This document shows positions 41,818-51,424 of a stretch of 64,000 nucleotides of DNA, piece after piece. Every line of letters begins with the position of its first letter. Position 1 is the first letter of the stretch. The stretch is from Anaerosporomusa subterranea. Its GTDB lineage: Bacteria; Bacillota; Negativicutes; Sporomusales; Acetonemataceae. Position numbers and translations under genes: made by a program. The DNA lies in assembly GCF_001611555.1 (NCBI RefSeq), contig NZ_LSGP01000013.1, positions 186,001-250,000 on the forward strand, in the 5' to 3' direction. Below the pieces are notes generated by a model, which was given only the letters and a program-made list of their open reading frames with translations, had not been told where the DNA came from and searched no databases.

Positions 41818-43191
41818 TTGCTGCAAACAATGAGAAAAATTCATTTTATAGGTATTGGCGGCGCCGGAATGAGCGCAATTGCAAAAGTACTTTTGGAGAT
41901 GGGGTACCAAGTCACAGGCTCAGATCTCGTGAAATCAGAAAGTACAAGAAAACTTGAGTGCCTGGGTGCTGTCGTTTTTGCCGGACACGACCGCGATCAC
42001 CTCGACGATGCTGAGGCTGCTATTGTTTCTACTGCGATTCCCTCTGCCAATCCGGAACTGATTGCAGCTCGGGAAAAGGGGATTCCGGTCTTTCATCGTG
42101 CAGATATGGTCGCTGCTTTGATGGAAGATCGTTTCGGAATTGCTGTTGCCGGAGCGCACGGGAAAACCACTACCACGTCGATGATCTCTCTAGTACTCGA
42201 ACATGGAAAATTGGACCCGACGATAATAATCGGCGGAGAGCTTGAAGCCATTGGTGGTAACTCAAAACTGGGAAAAAGTCAGTTTGTAGTGGCTGAAGCT
42301 GATGAAAGCGATGGCTCGTTTATTAAACTAGCACCGAAAATTGCAGTGGTTACTAACATAGAAAATGATCACATGGACTATTATGGCACTATGGAGAACA
42401 TCCTCACTGCTTTTCGGGATTTTCTACATAAGCTACCTACTGATGGTTTGGCAATTGTATGTTTTGACAATAGTTATATTCGAGACATGGCTGATGGGCT
42501 AGGACGCCCCTTTATTTCGTATGCGATTGACGCCTCAGCCGATTATACTGCGAAGAATATTACTTCAGAAGGATTACGAACTAGTTTTGACGTGTTTCAT
42601 CATGAAACCTATCTCGGTACAGTGACTACTCAGGTGCCTGGCAGACATAATGTCGCAAACGCTCTGGCTGCGATTATCGTTGGCTTGACTCTTGGACTTA
42701 CACTCGAAGAAGCATCTAAGGGCTTGGACGTCTTTTCCGGCGTAAAACGACGGTTTGAAACTAAAGGGCGGCAGGCAGGTGTATGGGTCGTTGATGACTA
42801 CGCGCATCATCCCACCGAAATTGCGACTACTTTGCAAGCTGCTAAGGGCACAAAGCCTGGGCGATTGATTTGTGTATTTCAACCTCATCGTTATACCCGT
42901 ACTCAGTTGTTGAAGAAAGAGTTTGGCGCGGCATTTAGTGCCGCTGATCTGTTAATCCTGACTGATGTGTACTCGGCGGGTGAAGCCCCGATTCAAGGGG
43001 TCAACGGTGAAACACTTAAACAGGAAGTTGATCGTCAAACCCAACAACAGGTTGTATATATCGAGAGCAAGGACGCTATTGCTTTGTATTTGGCTGGTGT
43101 CGTTAAGCCAGGAGATATGGTTATCACGATGGGTGCAGGAAACGTTTATACCGTTGGCGAAGAATTGGTCAAGAGACTAACGGATAAGTAA
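41818..43191 (+). CDS. murC: UDP-MurNAc:L-alanine ligase MurC
   Basis: 457 aa from TTG 41818, about 8-10 nt after GGGGGAG; ATG 41830 would also keep the conserved 'IHFIGIGGAGMSAIAKVL' but is too far from that site. Further marks are 'VSTAIPSANPEL', ATP loop 'GAHGKTTTTSM', 'AEADESDGSF', 'TNIENDHMDYYG', 'DDYAHHPTEI' and 'FQPHRYTRT'. First amino-acid ligase of peptidoglycan synthesis. In many Firmicutes murB follows; here murA does. Confidence 0.95.
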   Translation: MLQTMRKIHFIGIGGAGMSAIAKVLLEMGYQVTGSDLVKSESTRKLECLGAVVFAGHDRDHLDDAEAAIVSTAIPSANPELIAAREKGIPVFHRADMVAALMEDRFGIAVAGAHGKTTTTSMISLVLEHGKLDPTIIIGGELEAIGGNSKLGKSQFVVAEADESDGSFIKLAPKIAVVTNIENDHMDYYGTMENILTAFRDFLHKLPTDGLAIVCFDNSYIRDMADGLGRPFISYAIDASADYTAKNITSEGLRTSFDVFHHETYLGTVTTQVPGRHNVANALAAIIVGLTLGLTLEEASKGLDVFSGVKRRFETKGRQAGVWVVDDYAHHPTEIATTLQAAKGTKPGRLICVFQPHRYTRTQLLKKEFGAAFSAADLLILTDVYSAGEAPIQGVNGETLKQEVDRQTQQQVVYIESKDAIALYLAGVVKPGDMVITMGAGNVYTVGEELVKRLTDK

Positions 43192-43250
43192 ACTAGTTTT
43201 GCAGTGATTTGTTTTGATGGGGTGGTTGTACTTTTCTAGGGGGGGAGACG

Positions 43251-44498
43251 ATGGAGAAATTTATCGTCACAGGAGAAGTGCAATTATCTGGCCACGTACG
43301 TTGCAGTGGCGCAAAGAATGCGGCTCTGCCCGTTATTGCGGCTACTCTTCTCAGCGCAGGCGTTAGTATAATTCATGATGTGCCAAAATTGCGTGATATC
43401 GCGGTGATGGAGCAGATTGTCACCCTACTGGGGGCTTCTGTTAGCTGGGAAGCTAATACATTAAAAATTGATACAACCAATATTAATCTGATCGAGATTC
43501 CGGAACATCTGATGCGCGAGATGCGTGCGTCTGTTTTCTTCATGGGGCCGCTACTCGGAAGATTTCGTAAAGTTCGTATCTATTATCCGGGTGGCTGTGC
43601 AATTGGCCCACGACCGATTGACCTGCATCTCAAAGCATTAGAAAAGCTGGGCGCGAAGGTCACAGAAAGTTTCGGTTTTATTGATGCAGAAGCGAAACGA
43701 TTGCAAGGGGCGGTCATTCACTTTGATTTTCCGAGTGTGGGTGCTACCGAAAATGCGATGATGGCGGCTGTTACAGCCGCGGGAACCTCCTATATTCGCA
43801 ATGCCGCACGCGAACCTGAGATACTTGATTTACAAATGTTTTTGAATAAAATGGGAGCAAAGGTAAGCGGCGCCGGTACCGACACGATAAAAATCGAAGG
43901 CGTTGAACATCTGAGCCCGGCTGAGCACACAGTCATTCCTGATCGGATTGAGGCTGGTACGTTTCTTATTGCTGGCGCTATCACCCGGGGCGACATTGTT
44001 GTACATAATGTAGTTCCTGAATTCTTGTGCTCAGTGACAAATAAACTACAGGAAGCTGGTACCAAAATTGAAATTGGTGCTGACTACATCCAACTGCAGG
44101 CTGATGAATTGCGAGCAACTGATATCAAAACATTGCCTCATCCTGGTTTTCCAACCGATTTGCAAGCGCCTGCTCTGGCTCTCTTGAGCCTTGCTAAGGG
44201 CACCAGCGTTGTGACTGAAACCATCTTTGAAAATCGCTTTAAGCATGTAGATGAATTAACACGAATGGGTGCTAGGATACGAGTTGAAGGCCGTACGGCG
44301 ATTATCAGAGGTGTTTCTAAATTGACAGGTGCCATTGTGGAGGCCAGCGATCTTCGCGCAGGCGGTTGCCTTGTATTGGCTGCTCTGGCAGCGCAAGGAG
44401 TTTCCGAGATCGAAAATATACATTATATTGATCGCGGTTATGAACGGTTTGCGGATAAACTTCGGGAATTGGGAGCGCAAATAACAAGGAGCAAGTGA
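43251..44498 (+). CDS. murA: UDP-GlcNAc 1-carboxyvinyltransferase MurA
   Basis: 415 aa. EPSP-synthase fold with 'GAKNAALPVIAATLL', the fosfomycin-target loop 'YPGGCAIGPRPIDLHL' containing the catalytic cysteine (so the enzyme should be fosfomycin-sensitive in principle), 'GTFLIAGAITRGDI', 'GFPTDLQAPALALL', 'ETIFENRFKHVDELTRMGA' and 'DLRAGGCLVLAAL'. It transfers enolpyruvate to UDP-GlcNAc, the step before MurB. Its presence between murC and ddl, where murB is often found, is unusual. AGGGGGGGAGACG precedes the ATG. Confidence 0.95.
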   Translation: MEKFIVTGEVQLSGHVRCSGAKNAALPVIAATLLSAGVSIIHDVPKLRDIAVMEQIVTLLGASVSWEANTLKIDTTNINLIEIPEHLMREMRASVFFMGPLLGRFRKVRIYYPGGCAIGPRPIDLHLKALEKLGAKVTESFGFIDAEAKRLQGAVIHFDFPSVGATENAMMAAVTAAGTSYIRNAAREPEILDLQMFLNKMGAKVSGAGTDTIKIEGVEHLSPAEHTVIPDRIEAGTFLIAGAITRGDIVVHNVVPEFLCSVTNKLQEAGTKIEIGADYIQLQADELRATDIKTLPHPGFPTDLQAPALALLSLAKGTSVVTETIFENRFKHVDELTRMGARIRVEGRTAIIRGVSKLTGAIVEASDLRAGGCLVLAALAAQGVSEIENIHYIDRGYERFADKLRELGAQITRSK

Positions 44499-44500
44499 GC

Positions 44501-45433
44501 ATGATTCAGAAAAAAATTGCTGTGTTGATGGGAGGACCATCTGCAGAGAGAGAAGTTTCACTAAATACCGGGAAAGCTATCCAGGACGCTTTAACTGTAA
44601 AAGGCTATGAAGTAGTCGGTATTGATCTCGAACCAGCCCGATTTATGGAACAGATCAATGAATCAGGGGCGGAGATCGTATTTAACGCTGTGCATGGACT
44701 GTATGGTGAAGATGGTGCCGTTCAAGGGGCTCTGGATATGGCCGGGGTTCCTTACACCGGATCGGGTGTTTCGGCCAGTGCCATCGCCATGGATAAAGCC
44801 ATTTGTAAACAACTATTTACAACTGCCGGAATTCCGACTGCTCGATACCGGATATTGACAGATAACCAGTCTGCAGAGTCTGCCACAGACGAGATTATTA
44901 AAGAGTTTGCTTTGCCTGTGGTCGTGAAAGCGACAACACAAGGATCCAGTATCGGTGTGTATATTGTTGAAGAAAAAGACGCGTTAACTAATGCCGTGCG
45001 TGAAGCGTTTAGCTATAGTCGCCGCATTGTTGTCGAAGAATTTATTAAAGGTCGTGAACTAACGGTTGCAGTAATCGCTGGCAATCCCGTGCGTTCGTTA
45101 CCGATTATTGAGATCGCACCACATTCCGGACGATATGACTATCAGTCAAAATATACGAAGGGTGCGACCGAGTATATTGTGCCAGCTTTACTGACAGAAG
45201 GGTTGACAGTCGACATTCAAAAGACGGCTGCCGATGTATTTAACCTAATTGGTTGCAACGGTGTTGCCCGGGTCGATATGATTCTGGATGCAGACAACCG
45301 TTATTTCGTTCTGGAAATTAATACAATCCCCGGAATGACGGCAACTAGCCTGGTGCCTAAGGCAGCGGCAGCGGCAGGCATTTCCTTTCCTGATCTCTGT
45401 GAGCAGCTTCTGCTTGCTGCTATTGCTGAATAG
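44501..45433 (+). CDS. ddl: D-alanine:D-alanine ligase
   Basis: 310 aa from ATG 44501 (AAGGAGC at 44486-44492; the in-frame GTG 44495 is too close to that site). ATP-grasp enzyme with 'VLMGGPSAEREVSLNTG', 'VFNAVHGLYGEDGAVQGALD' (pieces), 'YTGSGVSASAIAMDK', 'VVKATTQGSSIGV', 'EEFIKGRELTVAV' and 'EINTIPGMTATSLVP'. The Tyr of 'SKYTKGATEY' region is the type found in D-Ala-D-Ala, not D-Ala-D-Lac, ligases. It supplies the dipeptide for MurF. A strong terminator follows. Confidence 0.95.
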   Translation: MIQKKIAVLMGGPSAEREVSLNTGKAIQDALTVKGYEVVGIDLEPARFMEQINESGAEIVFNAVHGLYGEDGAVQGALDMAGVPYTGSGVSASAIAMDKAICKQLFTTAGIPTARYRILTDNQSAESATDEIIKEFALPVVVKATTQGSSIGVYIVEEKDALTNAVREAFSYSRRIVVEEFIKGRELTVAVIAGNPVRSLPIIEIAPHSGRYDYQSKYTKGATEYIVPALLTEGLTVDIQKTAADVFNLIGCNGVARVDMILDADNRYFVLEINTIPGMTATSLVPKAAAAAGISFPDLCEQLLLAAIAE

Positions 45434-45464
45434 CAGCAAGCCTCTAAACAAGAATACAAAGCGT

Positions 45465-45507
45465 GGCAGAGACTGACGTTTTTTTCGTCAACCTCTGCCT
45501 CTTTTTT
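45465..45507 (+). terminator. Terminator after ddl
   Basis: GGCAGAGACTGACG (45465-45478) pairs with CGTCAACCTCTGCC (45486-45499) at 12 of 14 positions, then TCTTTTTT. It divides the dcw cluster into a mur part and an ftsQ-ftsZ part. Confidence 0.9.
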
Positions 45508-45521
45508 CCGTTTATAAATAG

Positions 45522-45550
45522 TTACCAAGTGATAAAGAATGTTGTATAAT
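45522..45550 (+). promoter_or_regulatory. Promoter of ftsQ
   Basis: TTACCA (45522-45527), 17-bp spacer and a consensus TATAAT (45545-45550); start of transcription near 45557, 26 nt before the ftsQ ATG. Confidence 0.75.
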
Positions 45551-45582
45551 GAGGACATCTATAGAAAAGAGGTGTACGTCGT

Positions 45583-46329
45583 ATGGACCCGTCCGACTCA
45601 ACTCGGCGTCCAGTCAACGGTACGGCGCTGGCTTTGTTGCTGTTGGCGGTTCTCTTATCCGGGTTTCTTCTCTTTCAGTCGTCGCTTTTCTCAGTTGGCA
45701 CGGTTATGGTGCAAGGACACCGATATTTAGCTGAGGACGAAATCCTGCGCATTGCTGGAGTCGGTGCGCGGGTTAATATTTTCCGGCTGGATACTGCCAA
45801 CATTCAACGGCGTCTTACTCAGGACCTCCGGATTGCTGGCGCTGATGTTACTCGTCAGTTGCCAGGCACGATCATTATTTCGGTGCGTGAGCGTCAACCA
45901 GCGGCGTTTATAGCGACTGCCTATGGTTTTGCTCAGTTGGATGGCGAGGGGATGGTTCTCGCGGTTGCCAAATCAATTCGACGGATGAACGTACCGATAA
46001 TTACGGGCCACAATATAGGCGGTTCCTATGTTGGCGAGAGGGTGGAATCACCTGTAGTGCTTGGCGTGCTTCGCTACCTATCTGCGCTAAGCGAGTCTGC
46101 ATTTCGTCAGCTATCAGAGATCCATATTGAATCCTCTGGACAAATTACAGGCTACACTGTCGATGCAGCTCGTATAAAATTAGGAGAACCTGAACAAATG
46201 GCAGAAAAGGCTTCTAGAACATCTGCAATTTTCGCCGATGGTAAGAATACGATGGCACTAATTGAGTATATTGATGTTAGCTATGCGACACCCTATGTGA
46301 AGTTTAAACAAGAGAGAGAGTTGAAGTAA
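45583..46329 (+). CDS. ftsQ: Cell-division protein FtsQ/DivIB
   Basis: 248 aa. Short cytoplasmic tail, one membrane helix (about 14-32), POTRA domain ('FSVGTVMVQGHRYLAEDEILRIAGV', about 36-105) and a beta domain with 'VSVRERQPAAFI'-like segment and 'PIITGHNIGG'. It forms the FtsQLB scaffold controlling septal wall synthesis. GAGGTG precedes ATG 45583. Gene order continues with DUF881 and Sbp genes and not with ftsA. Confidence 0.9.
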   Translation: MDPSDSTRRPVNGTALALLLLAVLLSGFLLFQSSLFSVGTVMVQGHRYLAEDEILRIAGVGARVNIFRLDTANIQRRLTQDLRIAGADVTRQLPGTIIISVRERQPAAFIATAYGFAQLDGEGMVLAVAKSIRRMNVPIITGHNIGGSYVGERVESPVVLGVLRYLSALSESAFRQLSEIHIESSGQITGYTVDAARIKLGEPEQMAEKASRTSAIFADGKNTMALIEYIDVSYATPYVKFKQERELK

Positions 46330-46331
46330 TT

Positions 46332-47027
46332 TTGATTCCTATTAGACAAGGCCAAGCGGCGATTGCGTTAGTCTGCGTGGTTTTAGGGGTCATGCTGGCT
46401 GTTCAGTTCCGGACAACTCAGGATGTTCGGACCTCCATTCCGTATCAACGGGTGGAGGACCTGTCTAGCAGACTCAACCAAACCGAAAAAGAGCGTGATG
46501 CTTTGGCTAAAGAGGTTCACCAGTTGCGTCAGTCATCTTTGAGGGGCGTAGACTCTCAGGAGATGGAGTCCATTAAGATGGCTGCTGGCCTGCTTGCGCT
46601 GCAAGGTCCTGGGGTTGTTCTCACCATTGATGACAGCAAACGTCCAAGCAAGCCTGGTGAAAACCCTAATTTGTATATCATTCATGATGATGATATCCTC
46701 AAAGTTATTAACGAGTTATTGGCAGCAGGGGCTGAGGCCATGTCGATTAATGAACAGCGATTAATCGCCACATCCGAAATTCGCTGCGCAGGCCCTACGC
46801 TGTCTGTTAATAATACCAGGTATTCACCGCCTTATGAAATTCGCGCTGTCGGAGATCCGAAGACGCTAGAGAATGCCTTGAAAATGCGCGGCGGAGTGAT
46901 TGAGACTTTACAGTTTTGGGGTATTCAAATCGCAATCAAAAAGCAGGAGAATATCGTGATTCCTGCATATAAAGGAGCTTTCCGCTTTGAATATGGCAAG
47001 CCGGTGAAAGAGGAGGCTAAGCAATAA
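46332..47027 (+). CDS. DUF881 protein (YlxW/YlxX-like)
   Basis: 231 aa from TTG 46332, 2 bp after ftsQ. One N-terminal membrane helix (about 8-25), a coiled coil (about 42-72, 'SRLNQTEKERDALAKEVHQLR') and the DUF881 domain: 'GPGVVLTIDDSKRP', 'LYIIHDDDILKVINELLAAGAEAMSINEQRL' in pieces, 'CAGPTLSVN' and 'PYEIRAVGDPKTLENAL'. In Bacillus two such genes, ylxW and ylxX, lie between divIB and sbp; here there is one. Probably an extracytoplasmic divisome or sporulation-linked protein; activity unknown. Overlaps the sbp start by one base. Confidence 0.88.
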   Translation: MIPIRQGQAAIALVCVVLGVMLAVQFRTTQDVRTSIPYQRVEDLSSRLNQTEKERDALAKEVHQLRQSSLRGVDSQEMESIKMAAGLLALQGPGVVLTIDDSKRPSKPGENPNLYIIHDDDILKVINELLAAGAEAMSINEQRLIATSEIRCAGPTLSVNNTRYSPPYEIRAVGDPKTLENALKMRGGVIETLQFWGIQIAIKKQENIVIPAYKGAFRFEYGKPVKEEAKQ

Positions 47028-47356
47028 TGATTTTGCCGATAGCTGGTTTGCTTATAGGCATAATTCTGGGTACAATTTTTCCTGTTTCAGTGCCAGCAGA
47101 CTATGCAAAGTATCTATCAGTAGCCCTTCTGGCTTCACTCGATTCGGTTTTTGGCGGCTTACGAGCTGGTCTTGAAGAAAAATTTGATAATACCGTGTTT
47201 ATAACTGGCTTTTTTACGAATGCGCTATTGGCTGCTGTATTAGTTTATATGGGCGACAGGCTAGGAATTGACTTATATTATGTTGCTTCGCTCGCATTTG
47301 GTTTGCGAGTATTTCAAAATCTTGCTATTATTCGTCGATACTTTCTTAAAAAATAA
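47027..47356 (+). CDS. sbp: Small basic protein Sbp (DUF1290)
   Basis: 109 aa with three or four membrane helices. 'GLLIGIILGTIFPVSVPADYAKYLSVALLASLDSVFGGLRAGLE' (pieces) and 'FITGFFTNALLAAVLVYMGD' match the DUF1290 family, found in most spore formers just before ftsA/ftsZ. Deletion in Bacillus has no strong phenotype that I know of. Its function remains undefined; placement suggests a link to division or asymmetric septation. A terminator follows. Confidence 0.88.
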   Translation: MILPIAGLLIGIILGTIFPVSVPADYAKYLSVALLASLDSVFGGLRAGLEEKFDNTVFITGFFTNALLAAVLVYMGDRLGIDLYYVASLAFGLRVFQNLAIIRRYFLKK

Positions 47357-47362
47357 TTGCCT

Positions 47363-47396
47363 AAACCCCCGGGATTACCGGGGGTTTTCAAATTTT
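47363..47396 (+). terminator. Terminator after sbp
   Basis: AAACCCCCGG (47363-47372) pairs with CCGGGGGTTT (47378-47387), followed by TCAAATTTTT. ftsZ must therefore have its own promoter in 47397-47510; TTGAAC near 47430 followed by weak -10 candidates is the best I can see. Confidence 0.85.
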
Positions 47397-47526
47397 TGTA
47401 TTTAAAAAAAGGGAAACCAGTCTTTGTGTTGAACTGTAAAATTAGGTGTTACTAAGACAAAGTTTGTCGGTTTCTGAGTAGTTCGAAATGCAGTCTGATA
47501 CCTTGAGCTGGGGAGGAAATATTCAC

Positions 47527-48573
47527 ATGTTTGAATTGGATACGTCATTTGCCCGATTCGCAGCTATAAAAGTTATTGGCGTTGGCGGTGGCGGTAACAA
47601 CGCAGTAAACCGGATGATAGACGCTAAGCTGCAGGGGGTAGATTTCATTGCTGTTAATACTGACGCGCAGGCACTGCTTACCTCTCAGGCTTCGCGTTGC
47701 ATTCAAATTGGCGAAAAGTTGACAAAGGGCCTTGGCGCTGGCGCCAATCCTGAGATGGGGGAAAAAGCGGCGCTCGAGAGCAAAGAAGAACTACTTAAGG
47801 CGCTTGAAGGCGCAGATATGGTCTTTATTACTGCGGGTATGGGTGGTGGCACTGGCACAGGCGCGGCACCGATTGTGGCTGAATGTGCCAAAGAAGTTGG
47901 GGCGTTGACAGTAGGCGTTGTCACTAAGCCGTTTTCTTTTGAGGGAAAGCGTAGACAAGCCCAGGCTGAGCGCGGTGCTGAGCGGCTGAAAAGCAAAGTG
48001 GACACGTTAATTACCATTCCTAATGATCGTCTGATGCAAGTTGTTGATAAGCGTACCTCGATACTGGAAGCTTTTCGCATTGCTGATGATGTTCTTCGTC
48101 AAGGAGTGCAGGGGATTTCTGATCTTATTGCAATTCCTGGGTTGATCAACCTTGACTTTGCCGATGTGAAGACAGTCATGACAGATGCGGGATCGGCGTT
48201 AATGGGCATAGGCATCGCTTCTGGCGAGAATCGGGCAGTTGAGGCAGCGCAGGCAGCTATTAAAAGCCCATTACTGGAAACCTCCATTGACGGAGCTACT
48301 GGCGTATTATTGAATTTGACGGGAGGACCGGGTTTAGGAATCCTTGAAGCCAATGAGGCGGCAGAGATCATTGCCCGGGCCGCTGATCCAGAAGCCAATA
48401 TTATTTTCGGCTCTGTGATCGATGAGCGTTTTGGCGAAGATGTGCGTATCACTGTTATTGCCACAGGCTTTGACTCACGTACCCGTAGATCATCCTTTGG
48501 CGGCGCTTCTTCTCCCTCGCTTGAACCGTTCCGCCGACCCGAATTCGACATACCGTCCTGGCTTAAGCGCTAA
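47527..48573 (+). CDS. ftsZ: Cell-division GTPase FtsZ
   Basis: 348 aa from ATG 47527, with GGGGAGG at 47510-47516; an upstream in-frame ATG (47488) has no site. Tubulin-like GTPase: '[17 protein letters not shown]', GTP loop 'GGGTGTG' at 106-112, 'PNDRLMQV', 'DFADVKTVM', and the synergy-loop region. The linker is short (about 20 residues) and the C-terminal conserved peptide is '[11 protein letters not shown]', which binds partners such as FtsA, SepF, EzrA or ZipA. ftsA is not next to it. Forms the Z-ring at mid-cell and at the polar septum in sporulation. Confidence 0.96.
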   Translation: MFELDTSFARFAAIKVIGVGGGGNNAVNRMIDAKLQGVDFIAVNTDAQALLTSQASRCIQIGEKLTKGLGAGANPEMGEKAALESKEELLKALEGADMVFITAGMGGGTGTGAAPIVAECAKEVGALTVGVVTKPFSFEGKRRQAQAERGAERLKSKVDTLITIPNDRLMQVVDKRTSILEAFRIADDVLRQGVQGISDLIAIPGLINLDFADVKTVMTDAGSALMGIGIASGENRAVEAAQAAIKSPLLETSIDGATGVLLNLTGGPGLGILEANEAAEIIARAADPEANIIFGSVIDERFGEDVRITVIATGFDSRTRRSSFGGASSPSLEPFRRPEFDIPSWLKR

Positions 48574-48605
48574 GCCGGACAATTGATCTAAATAGTCATA
48601 AAGTG

Positions 48606-48647
48606 AACAATTGAGCCAGTCCGGTGTGGACTGGCTCAATTGTTTTT
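48606..48647 (+). terminator. Terminator after ftsZ
   Basis: A perfect 17-bp stem, AACAATTGAGCCAGTCC (48606-48622) with GGACTGGCTCAATTGTT (48628-48644), loop GGTGT, then TTT. The following 48648-48816 is A+T-rich with a TATAAT near 48737 but no convincing -35. Confidence 0.92.
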
Positions 48648-48816
48648 AGAACTTTAATACTATTTTTGGGATAATTCCGGATAATTTGTTTGCCTTGGTA
48701 TACCATGTATCAACATCTTTTCAAACTGGAATTTTATATAATTTAACTGTAATAAACAGGGAATGGTAGCCATATAGTAGCATAACGGCCATATATTGGA
48801 ATTCGAGGTAAGAATA

Positions 48817-49743
48817 ATGTATGTATATGTCGACTTATTTCTTGGCTTAAACATATTGATTAACGCCCTACTTATTGTCTTAACAGCAAAATTATATGGC
48901 ACGCGAGTACGCTGGTTAAGGGTGCTTTTGGCGGCCGGAGCTGGTGGTATCTATGCACTAGGCTACATCTGCCTTAGCTGGGAGTTTTTATATTCTATCC
49001 CGATGAAGTTGCTGATGTCGATGTTAATGATTCACCTAGCGTTTAGCCCAAAAACGCTGAGTAGTCTATTGCGATTAACCACGGCTTATTATATTGCCTG
49101 TTTTGTTACTGGTGGTGCCATGGCTGGCTGGTTTTACTACCGACAATCTTTTATGTCAGCGCTACTAGAACCAATCAGCGCATTTATTGGCTGGCATGAT
49201 TTGCTCGGCGGCGCAGTATTGGCGATATGCTTGCTGCTTGCCGCAAAAGCAGGCCTGCTGGCGAATCTTTTACGTAGATCAGTCGAATACCAAGTTGAAG
49301 TTGTGTACAGAAACAAAGAAACTGCGCTTACAGCAATAGTGGACACTGGCAATTCACTATACTCCGCAGGCCGCAGGCCGGTTATTATTGCCGATTATCA
49401 GGCAGTTCAAGAAGTCTTTAGCCAGCAAACTAAGGATTTTTTCTCTCGCTACTCGCCAGATACTTGGCTAGAAAGTTTGCACGACTGTGAAGACAAGGAT
49501 TGGTTAGCACGAATACAAATCATACCCTTTCGCGCTTTGGGCGGTGAAAGCGTATTGATTGCTTTTCGCCCAGATATGGTTAAAGTGCGATCAAAGGATT
49601 CGTTTATTGAAACTTCAGATGTCGTAATTGGCGTTTACGCTGGAAGTCTTTCTGCTAAAAATCGCTTTACTGCTTTGTTGCACCCTGCCATTCTTCAATT
49701 TACTGTTCACAAGGAGGTAAACACATGCGTATCGCCTGGCTGA
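48817..49743 (+). CDS. spoIIGA: Sigma-E processing protease SpoIIGA
   Basis: 308 aa from ATG 48817 (GAGGTAAG at 48805-48812). Five or so N-terminal membrane helices (residues 1-150, starting '[20 protein letters not shown]') anchor an aspartic-protease-like C-terminal domain with the active-site 'IVDTGNSLY' (D176). It is made in the pre-divisional cell, inserts in the septum and, when activated by SpoIIR, removes the pro-sequence of sigma-E in the mother cell. Its last 19 bp overlap sigE, so substrate and protease are translationally coupled, as in Bacillus. Confidence 0.95.
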   Translation: MYVYVDLFLGLNILINALLIVLTAKLYGTRVRWLRVLLAAGAGGIYALGYICLSWEFLYSIPMKLLMSMLMIHLAFSPKTLSSLLRLTTAYYIACFVTGGAMAGWFYYRQSFMSALLEPISAFIGWHDLLGGAVLAICLLLAAKAGLLANLLRRSVEYQVEVVYRNKETALTAIVDTGNSLYSAGRRPVIIADYQAVQEVFSQQTKDFFSRYSPDTWLESLHDCEDKDWLARIQIIPFRALGGESVLIAFRPDMVKVRSKDSFIETSDVVIGVYAGSLSAKNRFTALLHPAILQFTVHKEVNTCVSPG

Positions 49744-50462
49744 AGTTCAAATGGAGAGTTTATCTAAAATGGCAGGCTCTACTGCGCCATCTCAGCCTGT
49801 CAGAAGAAAATGAGGTTTATTATGTTGGTAGTACAGAGATACTGCCGCCGCCGCTTAGCAATGATGAAGAAGTTATCTTATTGACTTGTCTGCAAAACGG
49901 CGATAAGACAGTAAAGAGTATTTTTATTGAACGTAATCTAAGACTAGTCGTATATATTGCAAGAAAGTTTGAAAACACCGGAGTGGGGATAGAAGACCTG
50001 GTCAGTATCGGTACGATTGGTTTAATTAAGGCAGTCAACACGTTTGATCCGGGCAAACGCATTAAGTTAGCGACATATGCCTCCCGCTGCATTGAGAATG
50101 AGATTCTGATGTATCTGCGGCGTAACAGCAAAACCCGCTCTGAAGTCTCTTTTGATGAACCACTGAATATTGACTGGGATGGCAATGAATTGCTGTTGTC
50201 TGATGTTTTGGGTACAGAGAATGATGTTATCTATAAAACGGTGGAAGAGGAAGTCGATAAGATGCTCCTCGCCAGTGCTCTCAACAAGCTTTCGGGACGT
50301 GAGCGTAGGATTATGCAGCTGCGTTTCGGTTTGGATGATGGGGCTGTGGAATGTACCCAAAAAGAGGTAGCCGATATGCTGGGAATATCACAATCATATA
50401 TTTCGCGCTTGGAAAAACGCATTATCAAAAGGCTGAGAAAAGAGATAAATCGATTAGAGTAG
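49725..50462 (+). CDS. sigE: Sporulation sigma factor sigma-E (pro-form)
   Basis: 245 aa. Strong AAGGAGG before ATG 49725. The first ~28 residues ('[20 protein letters not shown]') are the membrane-associated pro-peptide cleaved by SpoIIGA. Region 2 ('[39 protein letters not shown]' in pieces, '[19 protein letters not shown]') and region 4 ('[18 protein letters not shown]' and '[20 protein letters not shown]') are complete. It drives mother-cell transcription after polar division. No sigK-type interruption is seen. Confidence 0.96.
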   Translation: MRIAWLKFKWRVYLKWQALLRHLSLSEENEVYYVGSTEILPPPLSNDEEVILLTCLQNGDKTVKSIFIERNLRLVVYIARKFENTGVGIEDLVSIGTIGLIKAVNTFDPGKRIKLATYASRCIENEILMYLRRNSKTRSEVSFDEPLNIDWDGNELLLSDVLGTENDVIYKTVEEEVDKMLLASALNKLSGRERRIMQLRFGLDDGAVECTQKEVADMLGISQSYISRLEKRIIKRLRKEINRLE

Positions 50463-50592
50463 ATTAGGGGCAGGATAGTATCCTGCTCCTATTTATTGTG
50501 CCTCGCGGATCACGGTATAAAAGTCGGGCAAGCGGGCAATAATGCTTATAGAATCGCCAGTATCCATAAGTGGGCATTTATGGGGTGAGTAG

Positions 50593-51366
50593 ATGATTAT
50601 TAACAAAGTTGAAATATGTGGTGTAAATACCGCTAAGCTACCTGTCTTGTCAGCAAGTAAGATGCGCGAACTCTTTGTTTCGCTGCAAAGCGGGCAAGAG
50701 GAGTCACGCGAAAAGCTAATTTACGGAAACCTTCGCTTGGTCTTGAGTGTTATCCAGCGCTTTAATAATCGGGGCGAATATGTGGACGATCTATTTCAAG
50801 TTGGCTGTATAGGCTTGATTAAGGCAATTGACAATTTTGATCTCTCGCAAAACGTAAAATTTTCGACGTATGCCGTCCCGATGATTATCGGTGAAATTCG
50901 TCGCTATTTGCGAGATAACAACCCCATTCGCGTTAGCCGTTCGATGCGTGATATCGCTTATAAGGCGTTGCAAGTTAGGGATTCTTTAGTCAATCGTTTT
51001 TCCCGCGAGCCATCAGTGACAGAAATCGCTGCAGAGCTAAAGATCCCGCGTGAAGAAGTAATTTTTGCCTTAGATGCCATTCAAGAGCCAATTTCGCTAT
51101 TCGAGCCGATTTATCATGACGGCGGTGACCCTATTTTTGTGATGGACCAAATCAGCGATGACCGGAATTCTGATTTCAACTGGCTTGAGGGGGTAGCGAT
51201 TAAAGAGGCATTGCGTCGGCTTAGCGAGCGGGAAAAACATATTCTTACCCTGCGATTTTTCGAAGGGAAAACCCAGATGGAAGTCGCTGATGAAATCGGC
51301 ATTTCACAGGCACAGGTGTCGCGGTTAGAAAAGGCGGCATTGGGGCACATGAGAAAATATATTTAA
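50593..51366 (+). CDS. sigG: Sporulation sigma factor sigma-G
   Basis: 257 aa, same family as sigma-F/B but with the sigma-G position immediately after sigE. N-terminus 'MIINKVEICGVNTAKLPVLS' is the sigma-G-type sequence that holds the anti-sigma (CsfB/SpoIIAB) contact. Region 2 'NLRLVLSVIQRFNNRGEYVDDLFQVGCIGLIKAIDNFDLS' (pieces), region 3 and region 4 with 'LSEREKHILTLRFFEGKTQMEVADEIGISQAQVSRLEK' (pieces) are full. It directs late forespore genes. The 130-bp gap before it should hold a sigma-F/sigma-G promoter; I could not assign one with confidence. Confidence 0.95.
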   Translation: MIINKVEICGVNTAKLPVLSASKMRELFVSLQSGQEESREKLIYGNLRLVLSVIQRFNNRGEYVDDLFQVGCIGLIKAIDNFDLSQNVKFSTYAVPMIIGEIRRYLRDNNPIRVSRSMRDIAYKALQVRDSLVNRFSREPSVTEIAAELKIPREEVIFALDAIQEPISLFEPIYHDGGDPIFVMDQISDDRNSDFNWLEGVAIKEALRRLSEREKHILTLRFFEGKTQMEVADEIGISQAQVSRLEKAALGHMRKYI

Positions 51367-51424
51367 ATAGCAAATCTAAAAGCAGTTATTAGTGATTTTA
51401 TCATAGTTTGGAGGCAGTTTAAGC

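Noticed and set aside
48653-48816. Spo0A-type spoIIG promoter
   Set aside because: A TATAAT is present near 48737, but neither a -35 at 22 bp nor a convincing 0A box could be found, so it was not listed as a feature.
50463-50592. Sigma-F/sigma-G promoter before sigG
   Set aside because: Expected from biology; candidate hexamers (for example CATAAGT near 50565) did not come with a convincing partner at the right distance.
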